A stretch of DNA of 64,000 nucleotides from assembly GCA_001599355.1 (NCBI GenBank), contig BCGQ01000006.1, positions 620,001 to 684,000 of the forward strand, in the 5' to 3' direction. Origin of the DNA: Nakazawaea peltata. Its lineage: Eukaryota; Ascomycota; Pichiomycetes; Alaninales; Pachysolenaceae. The position numbers and the translations under genes are program-made. This document shows positions 47,762 to 57,200 of the stretch, piece after piece; the first letter of the stretch is position 1; each line of letters opens with the position of its first letter. Below the pieces are notes generated by a model. The model made no database searches and was not told the origin of the DNA. It was given only the letters and a program-made list of their open reading frames with translations.

Positions 47762-48748
47762 GTATAGTGGTCACTCTATGTGTTAGATGCCAGAATATGG
47801 ACTTAGTGAGTGGACTTAATGATTAGTGAGAACGAACCGAAGTGGTAGAGTGATATTAGAGGATGAATAAATGTTTTAATAAATATGAGATGATGAGGTA
47901 GCGTAATTGAGGGTATAGGTGTAGAGGGATAAATGCTTAGAGGGCAGGAGAAAAACAGAAATATGGCAGGTCAGGAAGAAAGGGGGGTGGAGGGGGGAGG
48001 AAGAAAAAGGTGAGATGGGCGGAAAAATTAAAGATCAATATGAGGTAGGAGAGAGATATTAAGGGCATACGCAAGGGGAAATGAAAGGTGAAGGGGAGAG
48101 GAGGGGAGGGGGACAGAAGGGGTTCGGGGAAGAGGTAGAGGGAAAATAAGGGTAAGGGTAAGCGAATAGGAAAGTGACGATGATAACGATGTTCTAACTA
48201 GAGATAATTCCAAGCGAACCCAGATAGATACCCCCACCTCAATTCATGCGATTCTGACTCCCTTCAATTTACATCATATAAATAATATAATTGATATGAA
48301 CGGTTTTGTATATTTTTGGAGGTGATTTTTGTAGATTTATCTGAGATTATCCCTTTTGCATTAGGTTTTTCTTAGTGATTTTCTTAGTCCTTTCTTTCTC
48401 TTCCCCTTACTCTTTTCCTCTTTCTTTCCTCACCGTCTTCCTTTTCAGTTGAGATTTTTCTCTGTGTTTCCTCCTCTCTCTCTGACCTGCGTTGTTTCTG
48501 TTTTTGCTCAGTTTTCCCTCTCCTTTTGCTTAGTTTTTCTTCTGTTTTGCTCAGTTTTTCTTCTGTTTTCGCTCACTTTTTCATTTTCCTCTCTGTATCT
48601 TCCTGAGCTTCCCCTTTTTCCTCTTATTCTGCTCATCAATTATCACTTTCCACTTCAAAAACTTCACCATTAAACGCCAATACTCCACTCACCACCACTG
48701 ACCGTATCAAGGGAACCGACTACTGGGCGCTATCCCTACAACACCACC
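47762..48748. promoter_or_regulatory. Intergenic region FEX1 - bromodomain gene with pyrimidine-rich leader
   Basis: About 990 bp. The left half is purine-rich on the + strand. From 48360 to 48660 the + strand is nearly all pyrimidine, with a ctcagtttttcttctgtttt-like unit repeated about three times (48500-48580). This tract probably lies in the promoter or 5' leader of the next gene. No gene is supported. Confidence 0.4.
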
Positions 48749-50653
48749 ATGAACTCATCAAATTCAGTAACGCTACTCCACAAACTAATAACGCTCCAGA
48801 ATTTGTACTCCTCTTTCTTGAGTAACAACGCTCAACTGTTGAAAGAAGGACGACCACTCCCCGAACAACTTTCCATCAACTTGTTCAAATTGATTTATTT
48901 GATCAACAGCAACTCGTTGATCAACCGTCAGTTTGATATCTTGAGCATCCACCAGAGTTTCCAGCGCATGAGCAATGCCGCTAAGCTGAACAATAACAAC
49001 TTCCCTTATGTCCCACTGCTTTCCATCACAGATATCATCAAGATCATTATTGAGGTCTTAGGGAAGGACAGTATTATTATCCCTCAGCAGTCCTCTTCTA
49101 ATAAGGATAAACAGCTATTGAGGTTGTCTCCTCAGATCAGCCTTGAATTCATTAAGAAGAACTTGAGTGAGATTATCATGCTGTATAGGAAGGAGACACT
49201 TGAACAGGTCCAGAAATTGGAGAATGATTACACGTTGGCAATGAAAGAGATAGAGTTGATAGAGAATGGGACTATTGAAGAGAAGGTGTTGGAGGAGGAG
49301 CAACTGAAGACATTGAAGATGAAGGAACTGCAACTGCTGCTGCTTGCGCTGAAGAATCTTGCTCTGCAGAAACAATTACAACAACAACAGAAACTGGCTG
49401 CTTCGTCGCTGTCGTCTTCTGCTCCTCTGACATCTAAATCGGTATCACCGGCTCCTGTATCTACGCCAGCTGTTGCTCTGAAACTGACACTTTCGCTGCC
49501 TCCAGTTGTACGACCACCAACTGAAGACAGTGCTGAGGAGTCTCCATCAATGGAAACACCAATCAAGCTGGAGCTGCCAAAAGAGGATCCACAACCTATT
49601 TCAGTCACCAAGACTCCAGCTACTACCAAGATGACCCCGGTTACACCTCAAACAGCTCCGCCTGTCATGAAAGACAAGTCACTGGCGGAATCTTCTACTC
49701 CTGCTGCTATTCCGGCTACAGAAGTTAAGAAACAACCTGCTCCAACTCATAGACATAACACCAGATCACTGGATAAGAAAGTGGAAGTCCAAGAGACTCC
49801 ATTACAAAAGCAAAGGGACACTAAAGAGGTGACTACTGAAGAGTCTCAGAAGGAGGTGAATAGTGATAATGAGACTCCTTTGAAGACGTCTAAAGAGGAA
49901 GAGATTGCTCCATCTCAAGAAGAGACCGAAGATTTGAAAAAGAGTGAAGACGAATCGGCTCCTGCTACACCTCCAATGGCTACAAGACTTCGTAGGGACT
50001 TGAAGACTGAAGAGAAGAAGAAACTGGAGGATGTAAAGGTGAAGTCTGAGCGTAGATCACGGTCGAAATGTCTGACTCCTGCTGTAGAGAAAGAGGAAGA
50101 AAGTGAGAAGGAAGATGAAAGCGAGAAGGAAGATGAAGATAAAGAGAGTGATAAAGAAGATGAAGACGAATCTAAACCAAAGACTCGTCTTAGTACTCGT
50201 TTACAACAAAAATTACAAGATGAACTTCATCGTTCACCAGCATCTGAATCTGAATCCTCAGGTAGAAAGAGAAAGAGAAATGATCTGGCTCCAGAAGGAA
50301 CACCTTCTAAAGTGCCTCATCATTCCTCATCCAAGAAATTCCAAACGATTCTGCTCCAGTTTATCACTCAAATCTCGCAGCATCGTTTTGCCTCAACGTT
50401 CTTACAACCTGTCAGTGAGCATGATGAACCAGAGTATTACTCTTTAATTAAGGAACCACAAGATCTTAAGACAATCACACGGGAAATAAAGAACGGTACC
50501 ATCCATACCGTTGAGCATTTGGAACGTAACTTGATGTTGATGTTTTGTAATGCGGTGATGTATAATGAGAGTGGAAGTGATATTAGCACGTTGACATTAG
50601 AGATGATGAAGGAATGTGAACAATTGTTGAATGAGTTCAAGGAGTATTTTTGA
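48749..50653 (+). CDS. Single-bromodomain protein, BRD8/Bdc1-like (probable NuA4 or SWR1-associated)
   Basis: 634 residues. Residues ~1-230 are helical with Gln/Ala-rich coiled coil. Residues ~230-520 are disordered, rich in Pro/Glu/Lys/Ser. A single bromodomain fills ~530-634: FASTFLQPVSEHDEPEYYSLI, PQDLKTITREIKNGTI, and LMLMFCNAVMYNESGSDI with the acetyl-lysine-binding Asn in MYN. The NGxIxxxxxxxRxxMLMFxNAVMYN pattern resembles human BRD8, a NuA4/TIP60 subunit, and S. pombe Bdc1, rather than Bdf1/2 (two bromodomains) or Gcn5. S. cerevisiae has no clear equivalent that I recall. Complex membership is inferred. Confidence 0.75.
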   Translation: MNSSNSVTLLHKLITLQNLYSSFLSNNAQLLKEGRPLPEQLSINLFKLIYLINSNSLINRQFDILSIHQSFQRMSNAAKLNNNNFPYVPLLSITDIIKIIIEVLGKDSIIIPQQSSSNKDKQLLRLSPQISLEFIKKNLSEIIMLYRKETLEQVQKLENDYTLAMKEIELIENGTIEEKVLEEEQLKTLKMKELQLLLLALKNLALQKQLQQQQKLAASSLSSSAPLTSKSVSPAPVSTPAVALKLTLSLPPVVRPPTEDSAEESPSMETPIKLELPKEDPQPISVTKTPATTKMTPVTPQTAPPVMKDKSLAESSTPAAIPATEVKKQPAPTHRHNTRSLDKKVEVQETPLQKQRDTKEVTTEESQKEVNSDNETPLKTSKEEEIAPSQEETEDLKKSEDESAPATPPMATRLRRDLKTEEKKKLEDVKVKSERRSRSKCLTPAVEKEEESEKEDESEKEDEDKESDKEDEDESKPKTRLSTRLQQKLQDELHRSPASESESSGRKRKRNDLAPEGTPSKVPHHSSSKKFQTILLQFITQISQHRFASTFLQPVSEHDEPEYYSLIKEPQDLKTITREIKNGTIHTVEHLERNLMLMFCNAVMYNESGSDISTLTLEMMKECEQLLNEFKEYF

Positions 50654-51066
50654 TGTATAGTAATGGAGAAGTTAATAAGGGGATGTAGGATGTAGGGATA
50701 GGAGTTGGGAGGAGTGAGGAGGAGCCAAGTAGGATTCGAATTGTGTTAGAGAGGTGAGGTGATAGAGGTTGGTGTTATGATGTTAGAGTGTATTGGTGTT
50801 ACGATGTTGGGGTATAGTGGGGGGAGTGACTCGCACTGACTGACTGACTGACTGACTGACTGACAGTGACTGGTCCTAAAGGGGTAGTTGGCTGTCGTTA
50901 GAGGTGGGATTGGAGCTGCGCGGGGAGGATCCGGGCACTAATGGTGGCCAGGTGCAAATGGTAGCCTGGAATGGTACCCGGGAAGATAGCAGCCAGGCAC
51001 AATGGTAGCCGGGCACCGCCTACTAATCTTATCTCATATCATATATTAACTTATATACACGTTAAC
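50654..51066. other. Convergent intergenic region with simple repeats
   Basis: About 410 bp between the bromodomain gene and TIM9 3' ends. It holds a (TGAC)n microsatellite (50836-50864) and imperfect repeats built around aatggtagccgggcac (about 50935-51018). No gene is visible. Confidence 0.5.
50836..50864 (+). repeat. (TGAC)n tetranucleotide microsatellite
   Basis: About seven tandem tgac units, followed by a degenerate copy (agtgac). Confidence 0.9.
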
Positions 51067-51327
51067 CTAAAACTTCTTTTGCATCATAGCTTGGTTTTGT
51101 TCTTGGAATCTCAGTCCAACTCTCTCACTGTGCTTCATAAACTTCTCAGAACATTTAGCAATACAAGTACTCTCCTTAGAAGTCAACTTCTCGGAGGTGA
51201 AATCGTTAACACAGTCGGTGAAACATCTGTCGACTAAATCGGAGTATAATCTCATGAAGTCGCGCATTTGCTTTTGCTCGACAATCTTTTGGAACTCTTG
51301 TTGTTCCTTGGAGTTTAACTGGTCCAT
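51067..51327 (-). CDS. TIM9: Mitochondrial intermembrane-space chaperone Tim9
   Basis: 86 residues, matching S. cerevisiae Tim9 almost throughout: [21 protein letters not shown], twin CX3C motifs at Cys35/Cys39 (CFTDC) and Cys55/Cys59 (CIAKC), and HSERVG-x-RFQEQNQ. Tim9 and Tim10 form the hexameric chaperone that guides hydrophobic carriers across the intermembrane space via Mia40-dependent folding. The one CTG codon in VGxRFQEQN is Gln in S. cerevisiae and neutral to the code question. It shares a 276-bp divergent promoter with URA3. Confidence 0.97.
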   Translation of the reverse strand: MDQLNSKEQQEFQKIVEQKQMRDFMRLYSDLVDRCFTDCVNDFTSEKLTSKESTCIAKCSEKFMKHSERVGLRFQEQNQAMMQKKF

Positions 51328-51603
51328 CTTGGTGTTTTGATTACTTTATGGTAGTCCTCTTTATAGGCTTGCCCCTTAAATCATTGCCGCGATTATAAGC
51401 GCCGAATTTTTTCGATGGGAAAAGTTTTCACGGTCGTGCGCGGGGTACAAAACCCGGCAAAACCGGACAGATGCACGACCCCAGACTGTGTGGATTTGTC
51501 CGGTTTTCCAGAGGTCCATCACCTTGCAAAATTTTTGTCTCGCACTTTTAAAGGCAGGGTCTTGAAGGGGTGGATCTGATTGCGATAGGTTTAGGGGTTA
51601 AAA
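51328..51603. promoter_or_regulatory. Bidirectional promoter TIM9 / URA3
   Basis: 276 bp carrying GGTCGTGCGC (51432-51441, + strand) and GGTCGTGCAT (51471-51480, minus strand), plus GCAAAATTTTTGTC near 51526-51539. Short inverted CCGG-containing elements (aacccggcaaaaccggac, about 51451-51468) lie between them. Confidence 0.5.
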
Positions 51604-52404
51604 ATGGCACAAACTTATACTGAAAGAGCTGCTGCACACAATTCAGCTGTCGCTGCTAAGCTTTTACGCTTGATGGACGAGAAGAAGACCAACTTGTGTG
51701 CTTCTGTTGATGTCCCATCCACTAGTGAATTTTTACTGTTGATCGATAAGCTTGGTCCATTCATTTGCCTTGTCAAGACTCATATCGACACTATTGATGA
51801 CTTCTCATATGAAGGTACTGTTAAACCTTTGATTGAGTTGAGTCGTAAGCATAACTTTATGATCTTTGAAGACCGTAAATTCGCTGACATTGGTAACACT
51901 GTTAAGAATCAATACAAAGGTGGTGTATACAAGATTGCCGAGTGGGCTGATATTACAAATCTGCATGGTATTACTGGAGCTGGTATTGTTAAGGGTCTTA
52001 AAGAAGCTGCAGCTGAAACCACATCGGAACCAAGAGGTTTATTGATGCTTGCTGAGCTTTCTTCTAAAGGTTCATTGGCTGTTGGAGAGTACACTCAAAA
52101 GACCGTTGATATTGCTAAGACTGATAAGGATTTCGTTATTGGATTCATTGCTCAAAACCTGATGGGTGGTGCCGATGAGGGATTCGACTGGTTGATCATG
52201 ACCCCAGGTGTTGGTTTAGATGACACTGGAGATGCTTTAGGACAACAATATAGAACTGTTTCAGACGTATTCAGCACTGGAACTGATATTATCATTGTCG
52301 GTCGTGGATTATTCGGTAAGGGAAGAGATCCTGTCGTCGAAGGTGAAAGATATAGAAAGCTGGGATGGGAACTGTACCAAGCTAGAGTTGGTAATGATAA
52401 ATAG
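51604..52404 (+). CDS. URA3: Orotidine-5'-phosphate decarboxylase
   Basis: 266 residues, full-length Ura3. Key blocks: [22 protein letters not shown], the catalytic [12 protein letters not shown] (Lys and Asp), [26 protein letters not shown], and [15 protein letters not shown]. It decarboxylates OMP to UMP in de novo pyrimidine synthesis. Of five CTG codons, three (51961-51963, 52360-52362, 52372-52374) align with Ala in the near-invariant NAHG and YRKAGWEAY segments, and none with Leu. This gene alone strongly suggests CUG=Ala. It converges with the carrier gene (156 bp). Confidence 0.98.
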   Translation: MAQTYTERAAAHNSAVAAKLLRLMDEKKTNLCASVDVPSTSEFLLLIDKLGPFICLVKTHIDTIDDFSYEGTVKPLIELSRKHNFMIFEDRKFADIGNTVKNQYKGGVYKIAEWADITNLHGITGAGIVKGLKEAAAETTSEPRGLLMLAELSSKGSLAVGEYTQKTVDIAKTDKDFVIGFIAQNLMGGADEGFDWLIMTPGVGLDDTGDALGQQYRTVSDVFSTGTDIIIVGRGLFGKGRDPVVEGERYRKLGWELYQARVGNDK

Positions 52405-52560
52405 TTACTATTTTAGGAAATACTTAATTAGGCAGTTATAATACACATAGCAATTTACTAAAATTAAAGGGGTTCTATTTCTTGGTCACGTGACTTGTAA
52501 GAATGATTTATTAAAATATATACAGGTAGAGGTCATTGATTAGTTACGGCAATGTACTTC

Positions 52561-53928
52561 TCAACTACCATCACTCTCAAATGCCTCTTCTAAATCGTCA
52601 CTCAATTTCTGTCGAAGAATCTCAAATACCAATAACCCAATACTGGTGGCTGGAATTGTAGTGATCGAATTAGCTACAAAGCCCTTGTAACACCATTCGA
52701 AGAACGAGAGTCTCGATTTCAGGACCATACTTTCCACTTGTAAGAAGGTGTCGACGTAAGATTTATAGTAAATTGTGAAGAACCGACGATTTGTGGTCAG
52801 GGTAAGACTCTCATTGTAAATATCGAGCAGCTCTAAACGGGAAAGGTGGATTTTTTGGATCTTATTGAAGGGGTATTGGACTGCTATAAGACAAGCAGCA
52901 GCTGAGGCACCGGCAATAAGCACAAAGGTAGTATATAACACTCTTTCTGACCGTCTATAGGCATCTTTTGGGGGAATTGGAGTACCTAAAAGTTGCAGTT
53001 TATACAAATCGTAAGCTTTGAAGATCCGACGGGTTAAATTGTATCCATGGGATTTGATGGTCTCGAATACGGAGAAATAGAATGCAAATCCGATGGAATC
53101 TTTGATGAGGTTGAAACCGAACCCGGCAAATACACCGACGGGGCCGATTTGTCTTAATTTATACCAACCATATTGCCAAAGGTTGTCATGTTTACCTTGG
53201 ATGATTTCCAGCAGAGAAGCTCTAGTGAAGATAGCGTCGATTGGAGCACTGACCAAACTCTGCATCAGACCAGCGAGAAACCCGGCTTTGAAAGTCTCCA
53301 AAAAGACAAAAGAGCGTCGTGTAGGGGTCGTTTGTTGAGGGTTATTACTTGGAGTCGTATGTAAAACACTCAAATAGGTGGTATAGAGGACCACACCAGT
53401 CAGAGAATTTGCTAATAATGGAGGAAGTACTTGGTCAGGTATGAATCTCCACCCATTGGTCTTTATCAGTCGATATAAAAGCAGGAAAGATGAATGTGAA
53501 AGAATGCTATAAGGTCTGCCCTTCAAATGCTCCAGTTGAAGAAGCCGCAGGGTCAGAAGCCAATCGAATCTCGAAGGTCTGAAGATCTTGGCTGGTGTAC
53601 GGAGATATAACGAGGTAATTTGGTAGATCACCAGACGAATTCCTGCTGTCGACAGCGAGACCACATTTGTAGAGGCCGATGAGAGATGAGATGGCGGGTC
53701 CGATGGGGCAGATGAGGATGACAGAACACCTCCGAACCCACCAAACCCACCTCCACTACCTCCAGGTCCACTTATACTTCCATTTTGATCACCACCAAAT
53801 GCATTATACCCTGCTATCACTCCATCAAGGCTTATTCCTATGGGCTTTTCTTGGAGCTGCCTCGGTGCCGACGGCACTAGGGGCAGAAAAGGCCACGAAG
53901 GGGTGGTAACATTGGCACCCGAGCTCAT
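52561..53928 (-). CDS. Divergent mitochondrial carrier-family (SLC25-like) protein
   Basis: 455 residues from the ATG at 53928; the frame is open further upstream but begins there only with a non-ATG codon. A Gly/Ser-rich N-terminus (~1-95, with FGGVLSSSSAPSD) is followed by carrier-like helices. Two recognisable but degenerate signature motifs appear: SAPIDAIFTRA and QYPFNKIQKIH, in place of Px(D/E)xx(K/R). Membrane segments include GFLAGLMQSLVSAPID and ASAAACLIAVQYP. Substrate residues cannot be assigned. The location is likely the mitochondrial membrane, possibly outer-membrane Ugo1-like given degeneracy. GGTCGTGCCC lies 122 bp upstream. Confidence 0.65.
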   Translation of the reverse strand: MSSGANVTTPSWPFLPLVPSAPRQLQEKPIGISLDGVIAGYNAFGGDQNGSISGPGGSGGGFGGFGGVLSSSSAPSDPPSHLSSASTNVVSLSTAGIRLVIYQITSLYLRTPAKIFRPSRFDWLLTLRLLQLEHLKGRPYSILSHSSFLLLYRLIKTNGWRFIPDQVLPPLLANSLTGVVLYTTYLSVLHTTPSNNPQQTTPTRRSFVFLETFKAGFLAGLMQSLVSAPIDAIFTRASLLEIIQGKHDNLWQYGWYKLRQIGPVGVFAGFGFNLIKDSIGFAFYFSVFETIKSHGYNLTRRIFKAYDLYKLQLLGTPIPPKDAYRRSERVLYTTFVLIAGASAAACLIAVQYPFNKIQKIHLSRLELLDIYNESLTLTTNRRFFTIYYKSYVDTFLQVESMVLKSRLSFFEWCYKGFVANSITTIPATSIGLLVFEILRQKLSDDLEEAFESDGS

Positions 53929-54293
53929 TTTGAATCGTGTTTTTGGAGAATCCGTGTACTCAGATGACAATAAAACTAGTTGAAGTCTTTTTGGATCCAA
54001 GAAACGTCTACAACTGACTTTACTGAAGGGGTTCAAATGACGATGAGTTGGTCGTGCCCAGATTTTGCCCGACTAAAAATTTGCCCTTTTGGGTGAAAAT
54101 TTTTAGTGATATTCGTAATTTGCTCGCGGGGAATTTTGGGGGTGTTTGGGGAGGTCTGGGGGCTCATCCGATTCTTCTGTTCTACTGCCCTGCTCTGCCC
54201 TCGACTCCACTAAGACTTTACGACTATGCCCTGTTCTCCCTCTACTGTTATCCTCTACTTTCTTATACTATCTTTATTAACATTCCTATACAC
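53929..54293. other. Upstream region of carrier gene / GEA2 3' flank
   Basis: 365 bp. GGTCGTGCCC at 54050-54059 and GGTGAAAATTTTTAG (about 54090-54104) near the carrier side; pyrimidine-rich DNA toward GEA2. No gene. Confidence 0.4.
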
Positions 54294-57200
54294 CTACAAT
54301 CCAATCAACTCTTTCAACTGTTTCAATACTCCAACATCCTTCTCATCTTTATTCTCCTCACTCAATATCAAATACATGTTCTTCAACATCTCAACCAGTT
54401 GCTCTTCAAAGTCCTTGGATTGCAGTTTCCGGATCATCAACTGAACAATCTTCACATATTTCAACAAATACCCACTTTGCATCCTCTTCAACCCTACACG
54501 AAGATAATACTTAGTGATCATCTTGAGAATATTGATATCCATTTGATTCTCAGGTTTCATGATATCGGCAAGTAAAGCAAAGAGACAGTTCTCAGAGACA
54601 GAGTCGGCCGAGATGGAGGTACTTTCTACTGATGCCATCAAGGTGGTCTCTAACAGTTGAATGGCATAAACTCGAATCTCAGTGCATGGGTTATAACATT
54701 GATGACACAACAGCTGAATTAATACTTTATAATCTACAATCAGCTTGATACTTGCGGTCAATTTAATCGACTGGATCGAAGTTTGGATCACTCCTTCATA
54801 TGGGTTACGTTCGCTTTCTACTTTATGACCTGTCTTGACTAATCTTTCATACTCTTTCTCCCATTGCAGTCCTACAGCTCCAGCTGAGCTGATCTCATCG
54901 AGTAATCCGAGAATAAGGAAGTAATTCTCATGAGAAATACACTTCTCCACTCTCAGATTGACCAAATCAAACACTTCACGATTATGTTTCAAAGAGGAAG
55001 CAAACGTACGCATCAACATCCAATACTGTTCTTTATCACGAACCGCTTGTTTAGTCCATGATTCGTCATCGAGTAAAGCTCCAAGAGGTTTGATAAGAGG
55101 AGTACCATACTTGATAAGTTGCAGTTTATCGACAGAATGAACACGTTCAAGAGTTTGTGTGAGAATAGACTCTTTCAGGGTCTTGGAATTTCTCAAAAGT
55201 AACAACTTATAGGTACATAAACGTACAAGAGTTGATACACGAATCGTTGCAGGTTTAGACTCTTCTTCGCGTGGTTGTTTAGCAGCTTTTCTTCTTGCGG
55301 CTGCAGATCCAGATTTGTCTTCTACAGGAGCAATTGAATGAGCCATCAGAACATCACCTACATTGATTTCGAGGTCCACATTTGGCAGCTCTTTAGCTAC
55401 AGCAGCATCAATTGATCTTGTTTCGATTTCTTCAGGCTCAGGAGTCATGACTTGCTCCAGTTGTTTCGAACTTTCGAACAAATCATCGATAATCTTGATC
55501 AACATAGCAATAATCGACTCGTTCATCGATACCAAAGACAAACAAACGGCAGTTTCCAAGATGAAAATGACTTCTGAATCATAAAATCTCAGAGTCAGTT
55601 TAGATTTCACCGGCAACAACTGAACTAATAACTTGACAAAGCGATCGGCATTCTCAGAAGAAGTATTACTGATTGTACTGATCAAACGAAGCAAACTACT
55701 TGATCTGATACAGTTGATAGTCGACAAAGTGGACTGGATTTCCTCATCAGTTGGTTCTGGAGGCTCGTCTGAGTACCCCTTCAAGAAGGCCGAGAATGAG
55801 GACAAGAATCCCGACTCTTTCAACAGTTTGGATCTATTGATATGGAATTGAGGTTTGACCTTTGGAATTGGAGGCAAATTCAATCTAGACTGGAATTCTG
55901 GGAACATATCTGGGTCGACAAGACAATTCTCGAATAAGGTAAGAAGAATTGTTGCGATATTGAGCCAATGAGGAGTGACACGGTACTCGCATTTACGGAG
56001 AATACGGAAGAGTTCGATAGTGGACAATTGCAGTTTGAAATCTCTACCGAACCAAACACTGACTTCACTAACGGTGATAGTTTCATGAGATTCTTTTACC
56101 TCGATTTGAGTCACTGGGATCACATCACGAATCGACCCATCATCAACTATAAGTTGAGACAGTTTAACACCAGTAAGAGTTGTGAGATGACTGAGAATCT
56201 CCACGAGTTTATCAAGAGTCGAATCCAAACCGAAATGACTGGCAATATTCAGACATCTATCGATTGTAGTCATCATTCTGGTGATGATATGGTCATCAGA
56301 AGCCTCTTCAAAGATGGTGAGAAGAGTTGAAATGACTGGCTCGGATGTCTTGATGAAGAGTTCTTTGTCGAATTGGGTTGTATCGGAGAGATCAAGTGGA
56401 TGAAGGAGATCAAACGAAGTATCGGAAGCTCTCAGTTTAGCTGTCTCATGTTGGAGAATCAAGTTTGTCCACATATCATCGAACCATTTAGTAGTACCAT
56501 GATGTTCTTCAGGGATAATGATCTCTCTTTCTTTGATGCTGTTGTAAATACCTTCAAGATACCAGCTTGGGAAGTCTTTTCCACCATAAACACCACGAAG
56601 ATTACGTTGATATTCGGTGAGAGTCATGTGGTTTTTGATCTTAGGGTTGTGCAGATCGGTATTCAACATGATAACCGAGTAAGAGAGGACGAAAACTGCG
56701 TCTTTATCAGGATGAACAGGTTCATGATCAACTGGGGTTGGGGTTGACAGTGAATTTTCACTAGTTTCTTGACATCTTACGTATTTGTCAGCAAATGTTT
56801 CGACAATTCTTTCAATTTGTTGAGATTCTCCTGGTAATCTGAAACTTTTAAGCAAGACTCTCAACAGCTCATCGACTCTCAAGCCGGTGAAGTCGAAAAG
56901 GTCCATGAAACGTTTCAATAAATCGAGGTTTGATGGTTTGGCAAGTAATTCACCGAGCTTTTTCTTATTTAAACCGGCACTTTTCTCGAAATAGAACTTG
57001 GCAAGTTCATCAAGGTCTGAAAGATCACTTATGAATCCCTTTGAATGAAGCAGCAGGAGTCCTGCTTTGTTATTCTCATTGAGGAGTTTCATACACTCGA
57101 GGAATTCTTGTTTTTGATTCTTTTGGACAATGAGACGGTGAGGGTCTGAAGCTTGGGCCAGTGGTTGCAGTCTAATTCTGTCATTTATCCCATTGATATA

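Noticed and set aside
51604-52404. CUG=Ser (Candida-type) code as an explanation
   Set aside because: Conserved positions hit by CTG are Ala, not Ser, in relatives. Ser-aligned CTG sites exist (for example in MNR2) but are few and Ala-compatible.
53929-54036. N-terminal extension of the carrier protein
   Set aside because: The upstream frame begins with TTG, not ATG; the first ATG is at 53928.
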